A stretch of DNA of 33,606 nt. Origin: a bacterium UBP15_UBA6099. Lineage in GTDB: Bacteria > UBP15 > UBA6099. The notes beneath the pieces were generated by a model that was not told the origin of the DNA, made no database searches, and worked only from the letters and a program-made list of their open reading frames with translations. This document shows, in pieces, positions 15,673-23,493 of this stretch (the first letter of the stretch is position 1; each line of letters begins with the position of its first letter). The stretch spans positions 124 to 33,729 of the forward strand of contig DIWT01000049.1 of NCBI GenBank assembly GCA_002435745.1. The letters are read 5' to 3'. The position numbers and the translations under genes are program-made.

Positions 15673-17043
15673 ATGAAAAAACTGATAAAAAGAGCGGCGG
15701 CGACGGCTCTGGCATTATTTGCGGCGTTCGGAGCGGCGAACGGAGCGCAGGCGCAGCTTAAGGCGGGCGCGGCGGCGGCGGACATCACCCCGGACCTCGG
15801 CTGCTACCTCGGCGGATACTACCACATTTTCGAGACCGCCAAGGGCGTGCATGACCCGCTTCACACAAGAATCCTCGCGCTCAGACAAGGCGAGGAGACC
15901 GTTCTTCTCATCGCGAACGAACTGATAATGACAGGCGGGGTGTTCGCAATGGAGATTAAAGAGCGGATAGAGAAGGAGCACGGGATTCCGCCGCGCAACG
16001 TGATGATAACGGCGGGTCACACGCACGCCGGGCCGGAGGGGTATTACGAGGAATTCGGAAAGTATCCGAAAGAGTACAATCCGGAGATGAAGAAGAAGTT
16101 GCAGGATAAAATAACGGCGGCGGCGGGGCAGGCGTTGGCGGCGATGGAGCCTGCGCGGGCCGGGACGGCGTTCATCTCGCTGGAGGGCTACAGCCGCAAC
16201 CGACGCATATCGGGCGGCACGGTGGACCCGCTGGGGCTGCTGCTCGTGGTCAAGGCGTTGGACGGACGCCCCATCGGCGGATTCCTGAATTTTTCGGCGC
16301 ACCCGACGATAGTAAACGCGGGCGAGCTTCTGATTAGCTCCGACTGGCTTGGAACTTTCAGCGAGGAAATGAGCAAGGCGATGGGCGGCGGAGTGTTCCT
16401 GTTCATTCAAGGGGCCAACGGCGACATCAGCCCGGCGGGGGGCGAAGGCGCGGACGGATGGGAGAGGGCGCGCAGCTACGGCGCGAAACTCGCCGCAGCG
16501 ACCGCCCCGAATATAGAGTCAGTGGCGCTTTCCGAAGACTTCCTTGTGGGCGGCGCGATGAAGGAGATGATCTTCCCGGTCCGCACCATGAAATCCATGG
16601 GCGAATTCCGCGCTGCTATCCCCGAAAAAACTGAAATCATACGCAATTCCAACATGTCGGAAAGCGAGAAGGACGATAGAATAAAGATGCTGCAGGCAAG
16701 GCTCGGAGTCGAATCGTTCATATTGCCGCTCGTGAAAACTATGAGCAGGGTGAAGGGCGGCAGGACCCGCACGTGGGTTCAGGCTCTGAGACTCGGCGAC
16801 GCCTACGCGGTCGCGCTGCCCGGAGAGCCTGTGGCGGATGTGGGGTTGCAGGTTCGTCAATCTCTTGCGCCTCTGAAGACGGCGCTCTTCGGCTACGCCA
16901 ACGACCATCTTGCCTACATATCCACCAGAAAAATTTACGAGGAAGGCGGCTACGAGGCGGGCATGGGGCTTGTTTTTCCCGAAGCCACCGAAGGGATGAT
17001 GGAAGCTGGGGCGGAGATGGCAGTAGAGTTGTCGAAAAAATGA
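15673..17043 (+). CDS. Secreted neutral/alkaline ceramidase-like hydrolase
   Basis: The protein has 456 residues. A signal peptide (MKKLIKRAAATALALFAAFG, cut after AQA) implies export. The body matches the N-terminal catalytic domain of neutral/alkaline non-lysosomal ceramidases: KAGAAAADITPD, the zinc-site AGHTHAGPEG (His116, His118) and FSAHPTIVN (His210), and the nucleophile motif ANGDISP (Ser253). Further on, LPGEP (Glu) and GYANDHLAYI (Tyr) correspond to the remaining zinc ligands of the Pseudomonas enzyme. The small C-terminal domain of full-length enzymes seems absent, as in many short bacterial homologues, so the substrate may be another amide or lipid. GGAGGAG lies just before ATG 15673, which rules out the longer version from 15628. 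TATAAT at 15633 may be its -10. Confidence 0.87.
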   Translation: MKKLIKRAAATALALFAAFGAANGAQAQLKAGAAAADITPDLGCYLGGYYHIFETAKGVHDPLHTRILALRQGEETVLLIANELIMTGGVFAMEIKERIEKEHGIPPRNVMITAGHTHAGPEGYYEEFGKYPKEYNPEMKKKLQDKITAAAGQALAAMEPARAGTAFISLEGYSRNRRISGGTVDPLGLLLVVKALDGRPIGGFLNFSAHPTIVNAGELLISSDWLGTFSEEMSKAMGGGVFLFIQGANGDISPAGGEGADGWERARSYGAKLAAATAPNIESVALSEDFLVGGAMKEMIFPVRTMKSMGEFRAAIPEKTEIIRNSNMSESEKDDRIKMLQARLGVESFILPLVKTMSRVKGGRTRTWVQALRLGDAYAVALPGEPVADVGLQVRQSLAPLKTALFGYANDHLAYISTRKIYEEGGYEAGMGLVFPEATEGMMEAGAEMAVELSKK

Positions 17044-17077
17044 TTTCCCCCGGCGGGCGGCGAACGTCTGCCGTGTC

Positions 17078-17086
17078 TGGTATAAT
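17078..17086 (+). promoter_or_regulatory. Extended -10 promoter before the VOC gene
   Basis: TGGTATAAT is a perfect extended -10 (TGn plus TATAAT) with no recognisable -35. It lies about 63 nt before ATG 17149, in the short gap after the ceramidase-like gene. Confidence 0.5.
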
Positions 17087-17148
17087 ACAAACATGTCATA
17101 AAAACATTGAGCCGGGCGCGCGTTGCGCTTGCGCGGGAGTATCGCGCC

Positions 17149-18114
17149 ATGTTCGAGGACATTCATCATTTCGGCGTCACCATCCGAGACAGGCGGGCGG
17201 GCGCGCGTTTTTACGCGGATACTCTCAGGCTCCCCGCTCTCGCCGAAACCGTCAGCAGCGGGCCGCGCGCGGCGCGCGTGTGCGGTCTCGATCATGCCCT
17301 GAACAGGGTGGTCTGGCATCAGATAGGAGACGGGGGCATGGAGACCTTCTATCTGCCCCGGCACAGGTCCGCCCCGGGAGACCCCGGAGATATCCGCCGC
17401 CCCGGTTTTAGATACATCGCCTTCAACGTGGACGGGTTTGACGACTATGTCGGGCGGCTGGAAGCCTCCGGGCTGAAGGTGGCGCGCGCCGAGACGGCAT
17501 GCGGCAAATGCGCGCTCGCGAAGGACCCGGACGGCTCCAACGTGTTGCTGTTTGACGCTGGAAAAGCCGCGTATCCGGGTCGCGTTTCATCGCTTAAGGA
17601 GATAGGGCTGGTCGCGGGCGACCCGGAGGGGTACGAGGAGTTTTTCGACCTTCTGGGGCTGTGGAGGGTTGAGAGCGGCTGCGATTTTCTGGGGCCGCTG
17701 TTCGGGTTGGACGCGCCCGCGCCGATGTACGGCCATGTGAGACTGATATGTCTTGCGGGGGCCGCGCTCCCGGCCCCGCCGAGACATTTCCCCCCCAAGT
17801 CCGCGTCAGCCCCGGCTGTCCCCCGCGAAAGGTTCTGCGACGCCGGCGTCAAACATGTCGCGTACTCGGTGTCCGACATCGCGGCGTTCCACAAGCGCTG
17901 CCTAGCGGCGGGAGTTCAGTTCCTGTTCGAGCCGACGCCGGTGGGCGGCGGCAGCGTCATCGCTTATTTTCTAGACCCGGAGGGCAACACTTTTGAGGCT
18001 ATGCAACTGAACCCCGCCATGCGTTCCATTGCCGTCGCGGCGGGCGCGGCGCGGCGCGCAATGATGGATATTTCCACCCGCGCATCCCGGTTTTTTCAAG
18101 AAAAAACACGTTAA
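17149..18114 (+). CDS. Two-domain VOC (glyoxalase/dioxygenase superfamily) protein
   Basis: The protein has 321 residues with two vicinal-oxygen-chelate domains. The first (about 2-135) opens FEDIHHFGVTIRDRRAG and closes KDPDGSNVLLFD. The second (about 150-305) opens LKEIGLVAGDPEGYEEFFD, includes GVKHVAYSVSDIAAFHKRC and closes LDPEGNTFEAMQ. The domain includes metal-dependent lyases, extradiol dioxygenases and resistance proteins. Likely metal ligands are the His in DIHHFG or in VKHVAYS and the Glu in GNTFEAMQ. I assign no substrate. ATG 17149 is preferred over a TTG at 17107 because GGGAG precedes it and homology begins there. An extended -10 box suggests an independent promoter, although the gene lies just downstream of the ceramidase-like gene. 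Confidence 0.83.
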   Translation: MFEDIHHFGVTIRDRRAGARFYADTLRLPALAETVSSGPRAARVCGLDHALNRVVWHQIGDGGMETFYLPRHRSAPGDPGDIRRPGFRYIAFNVDGFDDYVGRLEASGLKVARAETACGKCALAKDPDGSNVLLFDAGKAAYPGRVSSLKEIGLVAGDPEGYEEFFDLLGLWRVESGCDFLGPLFGLDAPAPMYGHVRLICLAGAALPAPPRHFPPKSASAPAVPRERFCDAGVKHVAYSVSDIAAFHKRCLAAGVQFLFEPTPVGGGSVIAYFLDPEGNTFEAMQLNPAMRSIAVAAGAARRAMMDISTRASRFFQEKTR

Positions 18115-18118
18115 ACCC

Positions 18119-18167
18119 GAAAAACCGATACATAAGGTTTTTGCTTTCTGAGATTAAAAAAAACCTT
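18119..18167 (+). repeat. 3'-end hairpin repeat, family 2, copy 2
   Basis: It starts about 5 nt past the VOC stop and reads AAAAACCGATA, AAGGTTTTTGCTTTC, GATTAAAAAAAACCTT. A stem of AAGGTTTTT (18134-18142) with AAAAACCTT (18159-18167) forms. It matches 3638-3685, which follows the PafC-like gene. Just beyond it, AAGGGTTCTTTCCCCAAACC (18166 onward), read from the opposite strand, gives a GGGTT/AACCC stem and a T run that could terminate the adenylate cyclase gene. The gap would then hold terminators for both convergent genes. Confidence 0.55.
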
Positions 18168-18248
18168 AAAAAGGGTTCTTTCCCCAAACCCCATTTCCTA
18201 AACTGCATCTTTTTGTTTGGTCTATGTTGACGCGACAGAAATCTGCAG

Positions 18249-20084
18249 TCAGGATTCAGATTCTATTAATCCCAGAAGCTCGTAAACTTCAACCGGTTTG
18301 GATTTTCCTTTTACGGTGACTGAGTCGATGTGTCTGGCATCGACGAAGTCTTTGACCAGCTCGTAAGTGCTTCCGCTGATGACGATAGGGATGTGGTACT
18401 GCTTGGTGAGGCTTTCTAGTCGGGAAGCGAGGTTGACGTTGTCGCCGATGACAGTATATTCGAGCCTTTGTGAGTGGCCGATGTTGCCTGCGACTACCGA
18501 GCCGGTGTGGATGCCGATGCCGATTTTGATTGGATTAAGGCCGTCCTTGTTTATCCATTTCTCGTTCAGCTCGTCCAGCTTGCGTTTCATTTTGAGGGCG
18601 GATTTGACCGCGCGCAAGGGGTCGTCGGGGTGTTTAATCGGAGAGCCGTAGATCGCCATTATCGCGTCGCCAATGAACTTGTCGAGAGTGCCTTCAAACT
18701 CGAAAACCACGTCCACCATCGAGTTGAAATATTCGTTGAGAAGGCCGACCACGAGGTCTGCGGGCAGTTTCTCGGATATGGTCGTAAACCCTCTGATGTC
18801 GGAGAACAGTATGGTGACGTCTTTTGTTTCGCCGCCGAGGGAAATGTTGTCCATGTCGCGGAGAAGTTCGTCGGCCACCTGACGGGAGACGTAGCGGGAG
18901 AAGGTGTCCTTTATCTGCTGTTTTTCCTTGATGCCTCTAATCATCTCGTTGAACGAGCCTGCAAGCTCTTGAATTTCGAGTCCGCCGGTGGACACGGCGA
19001 CGTTCAAGTCAAGGTTGCCGCGGCCTATCTCGCGGGCGGTGTCGGCCAGATAGAGGATGGGTTTGGCGAACCTGCGGGAGACGGCGACGGAGGCGGCGAC
19101 TGCGGCGCAAAGGAAGGCGAACACGATGGCGGCGGCGATGGCGCGGGCGCGCGCCGCCCTGCCGTACAGCCGCTCCAGCGAGTACCCGACGCGCAGAACC
19201 CCCGTTTTCGTCCCGTCGCTCTCGATTAGGAACGAACTGTCGACTATTCTGCCCCATTCGTCGTCCACGCGCTCGCGCATGATGACTTTGCGCCGGGAGT
19301 CCACCCGCTGCGCCGCTTTTGTTTCCGGGTCGTCCAGCTCCCGGCCCTCCATCTCCTCGTCCGGGTGTATCATCACGTAGCTGTCAGGATCGATTACGTA
19401 GCAGAAAACGATATCCGGGTTGTTTTTCCGCAACTCTACGAGAATCTCCTTGGCTTCCGAGAAGATGAACCGGTCGATGAGGGAGCGGACGGTTTTTGCG
19501 ACGCTTTCGCCGAGGATTTCAATCTGGCGCGCGCGCTCAAGTTCGAGCAGCGGCTTCGGCCTGTATGTCAGCGCGACGTATCCTGAGACGTGCTCTTTGT
19601 CGGGGCCTTCGCCCAGATATATTCCTATCTTTGCGACCGCCAGCGAGAACTTTGCGCCGTCCGCCCGAAAGGAAGGGATGAAGTGCGAGCGGCCTATCTT
19701 TTTTTCGTCCGCCTTGAGCCGTTCGGCGATTAGGGAGACGGCTTTGCCGCCCGCGCCGTTTTCGTACAGGACGTTCCATCCGCTGTCGAAAATTGCGAGG
19801 TGCGAGATCTGCCGCTCGTCCGAGACGATGTCCTCTACGATCATTCTCAGGGTGTCGTTTTTGCGAGAGGCGACGGCGTTGCCGGACGCGATGGCGATCA
19901 CGCTCGCGTAGGCTTTCATCTGGCTGGCTTTTTCTTCTTCATAGAATTTCTTCTGCGTCCCGGAGGTCGCGATGTACGCCACTGCGGAAGCTATCACTAT
20001 GGAAACGACCACGAGAAGAGAGAGGTTGACGACGATGCTTCTTTTTTTTCTCGACGGGGAAGAAGAGGGCGGGGCGCCGCTCAT
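18249..20084 (-). CDS. Membrane-bound class III adenylate cyclase with periplasmic sensor
   Basis: The protein has 611 residues. TM1 is at about 17-42, a large periplasmic domain at 43-313 (possibly Cache-like, with VIDPDSYVMIHPDEE), TM2 at 315-336, HAMP at 337-390 and the class III cyclase domain at 422-600. Metal-binding aspartates are in LFSDIRGFT (Asp429) and DKFIGDAIMA (Asp473). The base-selecting Lys469 (LDKFIGD) and Thr544 (EYTVIGD) favour ATP over GTP, and the Asn/Arg pair of NLASRLE completes the active site. It should make cAMP in the cytoplasm in response to an outside signal. ATG 20084 overlaps the stop of the PhnD-like gene (ATGA), so expression is coupled; in-frame ATG 20105 is possible. 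No cAMP receptor gene is in the window. Confidence 0.9.
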   Translation of the reverse strand: MSGAPPSSSPSRKKRSIVVNLSLLVVVSIVIASAVAYIATSGTQKKFYEEEKASQMKAYASVIAIASGNAVASRKNDTLRMIVEDIVSDERQISHLAIFDSGWNVLYENGAGGKAVSLIAERLKADEKKIGRSHFIPSFRADGAKFSLAVAKIGIYLGEGPDKEHVSGYVALTYRPKPLLELERARQIEILGESVAKTVRSLIDRFIFSEAKEILVELRKNNPDIVFCYVIDPDSYVMIHPDEEMEGRELDDPETKAAQRVDSRRKVIMRERVDDEWGRIVDSSFLIESDGTKTGVLRVGYSLERLYGRAARARAIAAAIVFAFLCAAVAASVAVSRRFAKPILYLADTAREIGRGNLDLNVAVSTGGLEIQELAGSFNEMIRGIKEKQQIKDTFSRYVSRQVADELLRDMDNISLGGETKDVTILFSDIRGFTTISEKLPADLVVGLLNEYFNSMVDVVFEFEGTLDKFIGDAIMAIYGSPIKHPDDPLRAVKSALKMKRKLDELNEKWINKDGLNPIKIGIGIHTGSVVAGNIGHSQRLEYTVIGDNVNLASRLESLTKQYHIPIVISGSTYELVKDFVDARHIDSVTVKGKSKPVEVYELLGLIESES

Positions 20085-21010
20085 TTCCCCTGTGTCTTTT
20101 GCCATTTCTCGAAATCCTTCAGCCACCCGTTCTTTTTCGCCTTGGCGACTCTGTCCCGGAAATCTTTATAAAGGTCGGGCTTCACTTTAGTGAAGAACGC
20201 TTTCCCGGACACGAAATAGATGTGCACATCCTTGAAATCGGGGTCTTTGTGCGCGGTGACGAGCATTTTGACTATCTTATCGGAATCCTGCTTGTTGAAG
20301 TCGTTTCTGAACACGAGCGGGTCTACCGGATACTTTCCCATGCACTCCATCTTGCTTATCTCGTTGAATCGCTTGTCCGTGTTTACCGCCATGACGTAGG
20401 CCATTTCGGTCATAATGGCGGCGTCGGCTTTCTTGAACACCAGAGTGTACAGCGCCGACTGCGGGTTGTCTCCGAGGAGCGTTTTTGAAAAATAGTCCGT
20501 CAGCTTTTCGTCTATCCCTTTGTCCGCGAGGTGCTGCTGCGCGTAAATCCATTCCTTGTCTTCGAGCAGCATCACGCTCTTTCCGCGCAGGCCTTCCATT
20601 TTTACGGGCGCTTTTTTGTTTGCGTAGACGCAGATTTCTGTTTCCTGTTTCTTGTTAATCGCCAGATTCATCAAGGGGGTAAGAGGGGCTTTTTCCTCTA
20701 CCGCTCTCGCGTACTGCATCGGCCTGATGATGCCGAAGTCCGCTTCGCCCGACTTAAGCTTTTCGTAAGCCTCTTCCGAATCGCGCGCGGACAGCATATT
20801 TATCTTGATGCCCGTTTTTTTGTTGATGACGCCGCTGAGGCTGTTCAGGAGAGCCTCCACCTTCGAAGCCGATTCGCCTCCGAAGGACATGCCGTAGTTC
20901 ACTATGAATTTGTACTGCCCGGGGTTCTTCGCGCAGACGGCGACGCGCGCGTGAAAAATGCCGACCGCCAGCGCCAACAGAGACAATCCCCAGAGAATTC
21001 GATTTCTCAT
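20081..21010 (-). CDS. PhnD-like periplasmic substrate-binding protein
   Basis: The protein has 309 residues. A signal peptide (MRNRILWGLSLLALAVGIFH, cut near VAVCA) precedes a type 2 periplasmic binding fold of the phosphate/phosphonate-binding family. Typical pieces are NYGMSFGG, LNSLSGVINKKTGIKINML, SGEADFGIIRPMQYARA, LRGKSVMLLEDK and ALYTLVFKKADAAIMTE. A Cys at the end of the leader might be lipidated, though the lipobox is poor. Family members bind phosphonates, phosphite or other small ligands, or act as the sensing partner of signalling proteins. No permease or ATPase gene is beside it. Instead its TGA overlaps the ATG of the membrane adenylate cyclase. I infer a sensory rather than transport role. 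GGGA lies 7 nt before ATG 21010. Confidence 0.87.
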   Translation of the reverse strand: MRNRILWGLSLLALAVGIFHARVAVCAKNPGQYKFIVNYGMSFGGESASKVEALLNSLSGVINKKTGIKINMLSARDSEEAYEKLKSGEADFGIIRPMQYARAVEEKAPLTPLMNLAINKKQETEICVYANKKAPVKMEGLRGKSVMLLEDKEWIYAQQHLADKGIDEKLTDYFSKTLLGDNPQSALYTLVFKKADAAIMTEMAYVMAVNTDKRFNEISKMECMGKYPVDPLVFRNDFNKQDSDKIVKMLVTAHKDPDFKDVHIYFVSGKAFFTKVKPDLYKDFRDRVAKAKKNGWLKDFEKWQKTQGK

Positions 21011-21060
21011 GATGTCGTCCCTTTTCCAATTATCGCAAATCTAAAATTTAATCTTACATG

Positions 21061-21088
21061 ATTATAACAATATTAACCGCCGGGGCAA
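21061..21088 (-). promoter_or_regulatory. Sigma-70-type promoter of the binding protein-cyclase operon
   Basis: On the minus strand TTGCCC (21083-21088, 4 of 6) is 16 nt from a perfect TATAAT (21061-21066). It predicts a leader of about 45 nt before ATG 21010. Confidence 0.55.
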
Positions 21089-21170
21089 ATTTGCGTTGAG
21101 AATAGAAAATTGTGACAGGTTTCCCATCGTGATTTTACGTTTGTTTTTTAAACATGCGCAAGGGATTCTT

Positions 21171-21197
21171 TTGATGAGGGGAGTTTTCTAGTATATT
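21171..21197 (+). promoter_or_regulatory. Weak promoter candidate for the RACo-like gene
   Basis: TTGATG (21171-21176) and TATATT (21192-21197) are separated by 15 nt, which is shorter than usual. They lie about 30 nt before ATG 21227. Confidence 0.3.
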
Positions 21198-21226
21198 GTA
21201 ACAGGCGGTCGCGGGTGGGTTTAAAG

Positions 21227-22852
21227 ATGACGGAAAAGGCTTATAGGATAGATATAGAGGGCGGGGCGGTTGTCCGGGCGAGGCCGGGGACCACGCTGCT
21301 TGAGGTTGCGGCGGAAGCCGGGCTTGAGGTGTCCGCAGATTGCGGCGGCGCGGGGACGTGCGGTAAATGCCGCGCGCGCGCAGGGGGGCTGCTGGAGCCT
21401 CCTTCGGACGCTGAAAGGAAGCTTCTTTCCGCGGGGGAGCTTGAGTCCGGGATCAGGCTGGCGTGCCAAGCGAGAATAGCGGGCGACGCGGTCGCGGCAT
21501 TCGAGGGCAACGCGGCTCCATCAGAGATAACTGAATTCTGCATGGATTATGAGCCGCCGGATTCGGGGCGGGGGCATGCGCCGGACGGCGAGCGCGGGTT
21601 CGGCCTTGCGCTGGATATCGGGACGACCACATTGAACGCGCGGCTGGTGGATTTGGAGACGGGGCGGGCGGCGGCGAGCGCGGCGAGCGCGAATCCTCAG
21701 AGAATTTACGGAGCGGATGTGGCGAGCAGGTTGAGTTTTGCGGCGTCCGGCGGGCTTGGGGCGCTCAGGAGCGGTCTTCGTCGGCGTGTCGCCCGAATGG
21801 TCGAGTGGCTGGCGGAGCGCGGCGGCGTCGAAGCCGGAGCGGCGAAGCGCGCGATCGTCGTAGGCAACCCGACGATGCTGAGCGTTTTTTTCGGATACGA
21901 CCCGTCAGGCATAGGAGCGGCTCCGTTCACTCCGCCTTTCAGAGGGACGGCTGCGGCGCTTGCGCGGGAATTGGGAATACCTGCGGCGGAAGGCGCGGCG
22001 GCGGCGACGCTTCCGGTTGTGGCCGGGTATGTCGGGGCGGACGCGGTTTCGGCGGCGATGAGGGCGGGGTTGCACAGGCCGGGCGGGCCGCGCCTGATGA
22101 TCGACCTCGGCACGAACGCGGAGATGGTTCTGGCTGCGGGCGGAAAGATATGGGCTTGCGCGGCGGCGGCGGGACCGGCGTTCGAGGGCGCGCATATCAG
22201 TTGCGGGGCGACCGCGCGCGAGGGCGCGGTGGACACGGTGGCGCTGTCGGAAGGCTCGCTTTCAGTGGGAACAATCGGAGGAGCGGCTCCGCAGGGACTG
22301 TGCGGAACAGGTCTCATCGACGCGCTAGCTGTGCTGTTGGATTCGGGCGCTCTGGCGGCATCGGGTAGATTGACCGCGCCGAAGGATAGCCCGATTGCGG
22401 ATCGTTTAAGCGGCGGCGACCTCGGCGCTCAACCCGCGTTCCATATCGTCAGGCCCGGAGAAATGGGCGCGCGGCGGCCTGTTTCGGTCACTCAGCATGA
22501 CATCAGAGAAGCGCAGCTTGCCAAAGGCGCGATTCTGGCAGGGGCCGAAACGCTTATAGCAGCCGCCGGGGTTGACGCCGATTCCCTCGAAGCCGTCTAT
22601 CTGGCCGGGGCTTTAGGCTACAGCCTGAACCCGAAATCCGCTATCCGAATAGGACTTCTTCCGGGCGCAAAGCCGGAAATCGTGAAATTTTTAGGCAACG
22701 CCGCGCTCGACGGCGCGGCGGACGCTCTATTGTCCGCAAAAGCGCGTGATGACGCTCGCCTTCTCGGCGACAGCATCAGGTATTTTGAGCTTTCGTCCGC
22801 TCCGGGCTTTGCTGAAAGGTTTGCAGCAGCAATGGTTTTTCCCTCCGAATGA
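21227..22852 (+). CDS. RACo-like ferredoxin-ASKHA protein (reductive activator of corrinoid proteins)
   Basis: The protein has 541 residues. An N-terminal [2Fe-2S] ferredoxin domain carries Cys39-x5-Cys45-x2-Cys48 (DCGGAGTCGKC) and Cys80 (RLACQAR). From about 120 an actin-like ASKHA ATPase follows, with LALDIGTTTLNARLVD, MIDLGTNAEMVL, AAAGPAFEGAHISCGA, GLCGTGLIDALA and VYLAGALGYSLNPKSA. The family uses ATP to drive low-potential electrons onto Co(II) of corrinoid proteins, restoring Co(I) in methyltransferases. The length is a little below the roughly 630 of acetogen RACo. No corrinoid protein or methyltransferase is near, so the client lies elsewhere. The start at 21227 is preferred over GTG 21215; the site GGGTGGG is weak. 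It is divergent from the binding protein-cyclase operon. Confidence 0.87.
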   Translation: MTEKAYRIDIEGGAVVRARPGTTLLEVAAEAGLEVSADCGGAGTCGKCRARAGGLLEPPSDAERKLLSAGELESGIRLACQARIAGDAVAAFEGNAAPSEITEFCMDYEPPDSGRGHAPDGERGFGLALDIGTTTLNARLVDLETGRAAASAASANPQRIYGADVASRLSFAASGGLGALRSGLRRRVARMVEWLAERGGVEAGAAKRAIVVGNPTMLSVFFGYDPSGIGAAPFTPPFRGTAAALARELGIPAAEGAAAATLPVVAGYVGADAVSAAMRAGLHRPGGPRLMIDLGTNAEMVLAAGGKIWACAAAAGPAFEGAHISCGATAREGAVDTVALSEGSLSVGTIGGAAPQGLCGTGLIDALAVLLDSGALAASGRLTAPKDSPIADRLSGGDLGAQPAFHIVRPGEMGARRPVSVTQHDIREAQLAKGAILAGAETLIAAAGVDADSLEAVYLAGALGYSLNPKSAIRIGLLPGAKPEIVKFLGNAALDGAADALLSAKARDDARLLGDSIRYFELSSAPGFAERFAAAMVFPSE

Positions 22853-23209
22853 AGCGGATTGATTAAAAACCCCAACCCCAACGTGGTTTTCCAAACCATT
22901 TAAGCCCGATTCCGTTAGTAGGGTTATGATAATCGCCCCGGTTCGGCGACTTTATCGACGAATACGGGATTATACATTCTATTAGATGATTCTACCCTCT
23001 ACCAAGTGTGCCATGCGCAAAACTTTTTCTTTTGCGCATGATGTTTTTACCAAAGTAGTTAATGGGAACTCTCATTTAATTCTTCGTATATTCGCCATGT
23101 TTGCATTATCCGCAAGCATATTTTTCCGATTTTTAAATCTGATTCGCAGGAAATGCTAATGAAACGTTTTTTGCCACGAATGACAACATAAAAATAAAAA
23201 ACCAACATC
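22853..23209. other. AT-rich intergenic region after the RACo-like gene
   Basis: I see no coding region, tRNA or promoter of note here. It holds the inverted repeat at 23012-23040 and a short CCCCAACCCC tract at 22870 that faintly resembles the family 2 tails. Confidence 0.5.
23012..23040. repeat. Perfect inverted repeat, terminator-like
   Basis: CATGCGCAAAA and TTTTGCGCATG form an 11-bp perfect stem with a 7-nt loop, 160 nt past the RACo-like stop. Only a short T run (ATGTTTTT) follows. It may be a terminator or a protein-binding palindrome. Confidence 0.5.
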
Positions 23210-23237
23210 TAAAGGCTTTGTGCGTATTTGCCGAAAC
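23210..23237 (+). promoter_or_regulatory. Sigma-28 (FliA) flagellar promoter
   Basis: TAAAG (23210-23214), exactly 15 nt, then GCCGAAAC (23230-23237) matches the consensus TAAA-N15-GCCGATAA. It is the only such site I noticed and lies upstream of flagellin, the classical sigma-28 target. The transcript should start near 23244. Confidence 0.75.
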
Positions 23238-23243
23238 ATTAAT

Positions 23244-23493
23244 AGAGAAGGCGAGAAGCGACGAATCGGAAGTCGCTTCCAAAGGTGTTTTCGCCTCGGC
23301 ATATCCGGGTTGTGAGTCGCTCGGGAATGCCGCATACAATAAAACCATCCGTCGCGGGGTTTTGCGTATCTCCGGGCAGGGTGGAGATAGAGTTGGCGTG
23401 TAATGCGGTCGGCTGTGGTTGGGCGCGCCGTGGTTTCGGCAACCCGCCGGTAGCGTACGCGTCGCGCGCGTGAGAGCCTAAGGAGAGAAAGCC
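23244..23493 (+). promoter_or_regulatory. Long structured flagellin mRNA leader
   Basis: From the predicted sigma-28 start to ATG 23494 is about 250 nt with no ORF of note. It contains a hairpin with arms GAAGCGAC (23255) and GTCGCTTC (23272), and near the end a two-part stem (GGTT 23417 with AACC 23441, GCCG 23427 with CGGC 23437). The Shine-Dalgarno AAGGAGAG lies 7 nt before the ATG. I do not recognise a known riboswitch. Confidence 0.5.

Noticed and set aside
22853..23209. tRNA or small RNA gene in the AT-rich gap
   Set aside because: No cloverleaf, T-loop (GGTTCRA context) or promoter-terminator pair could be identified by eye.
23244..23493. Cyclic-di-GMP or other known riboswitch in the flagellin leader
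   Set aside because: I looked for the conserved GEMM core and similar motifs and did not find them; only generic stems are visible.
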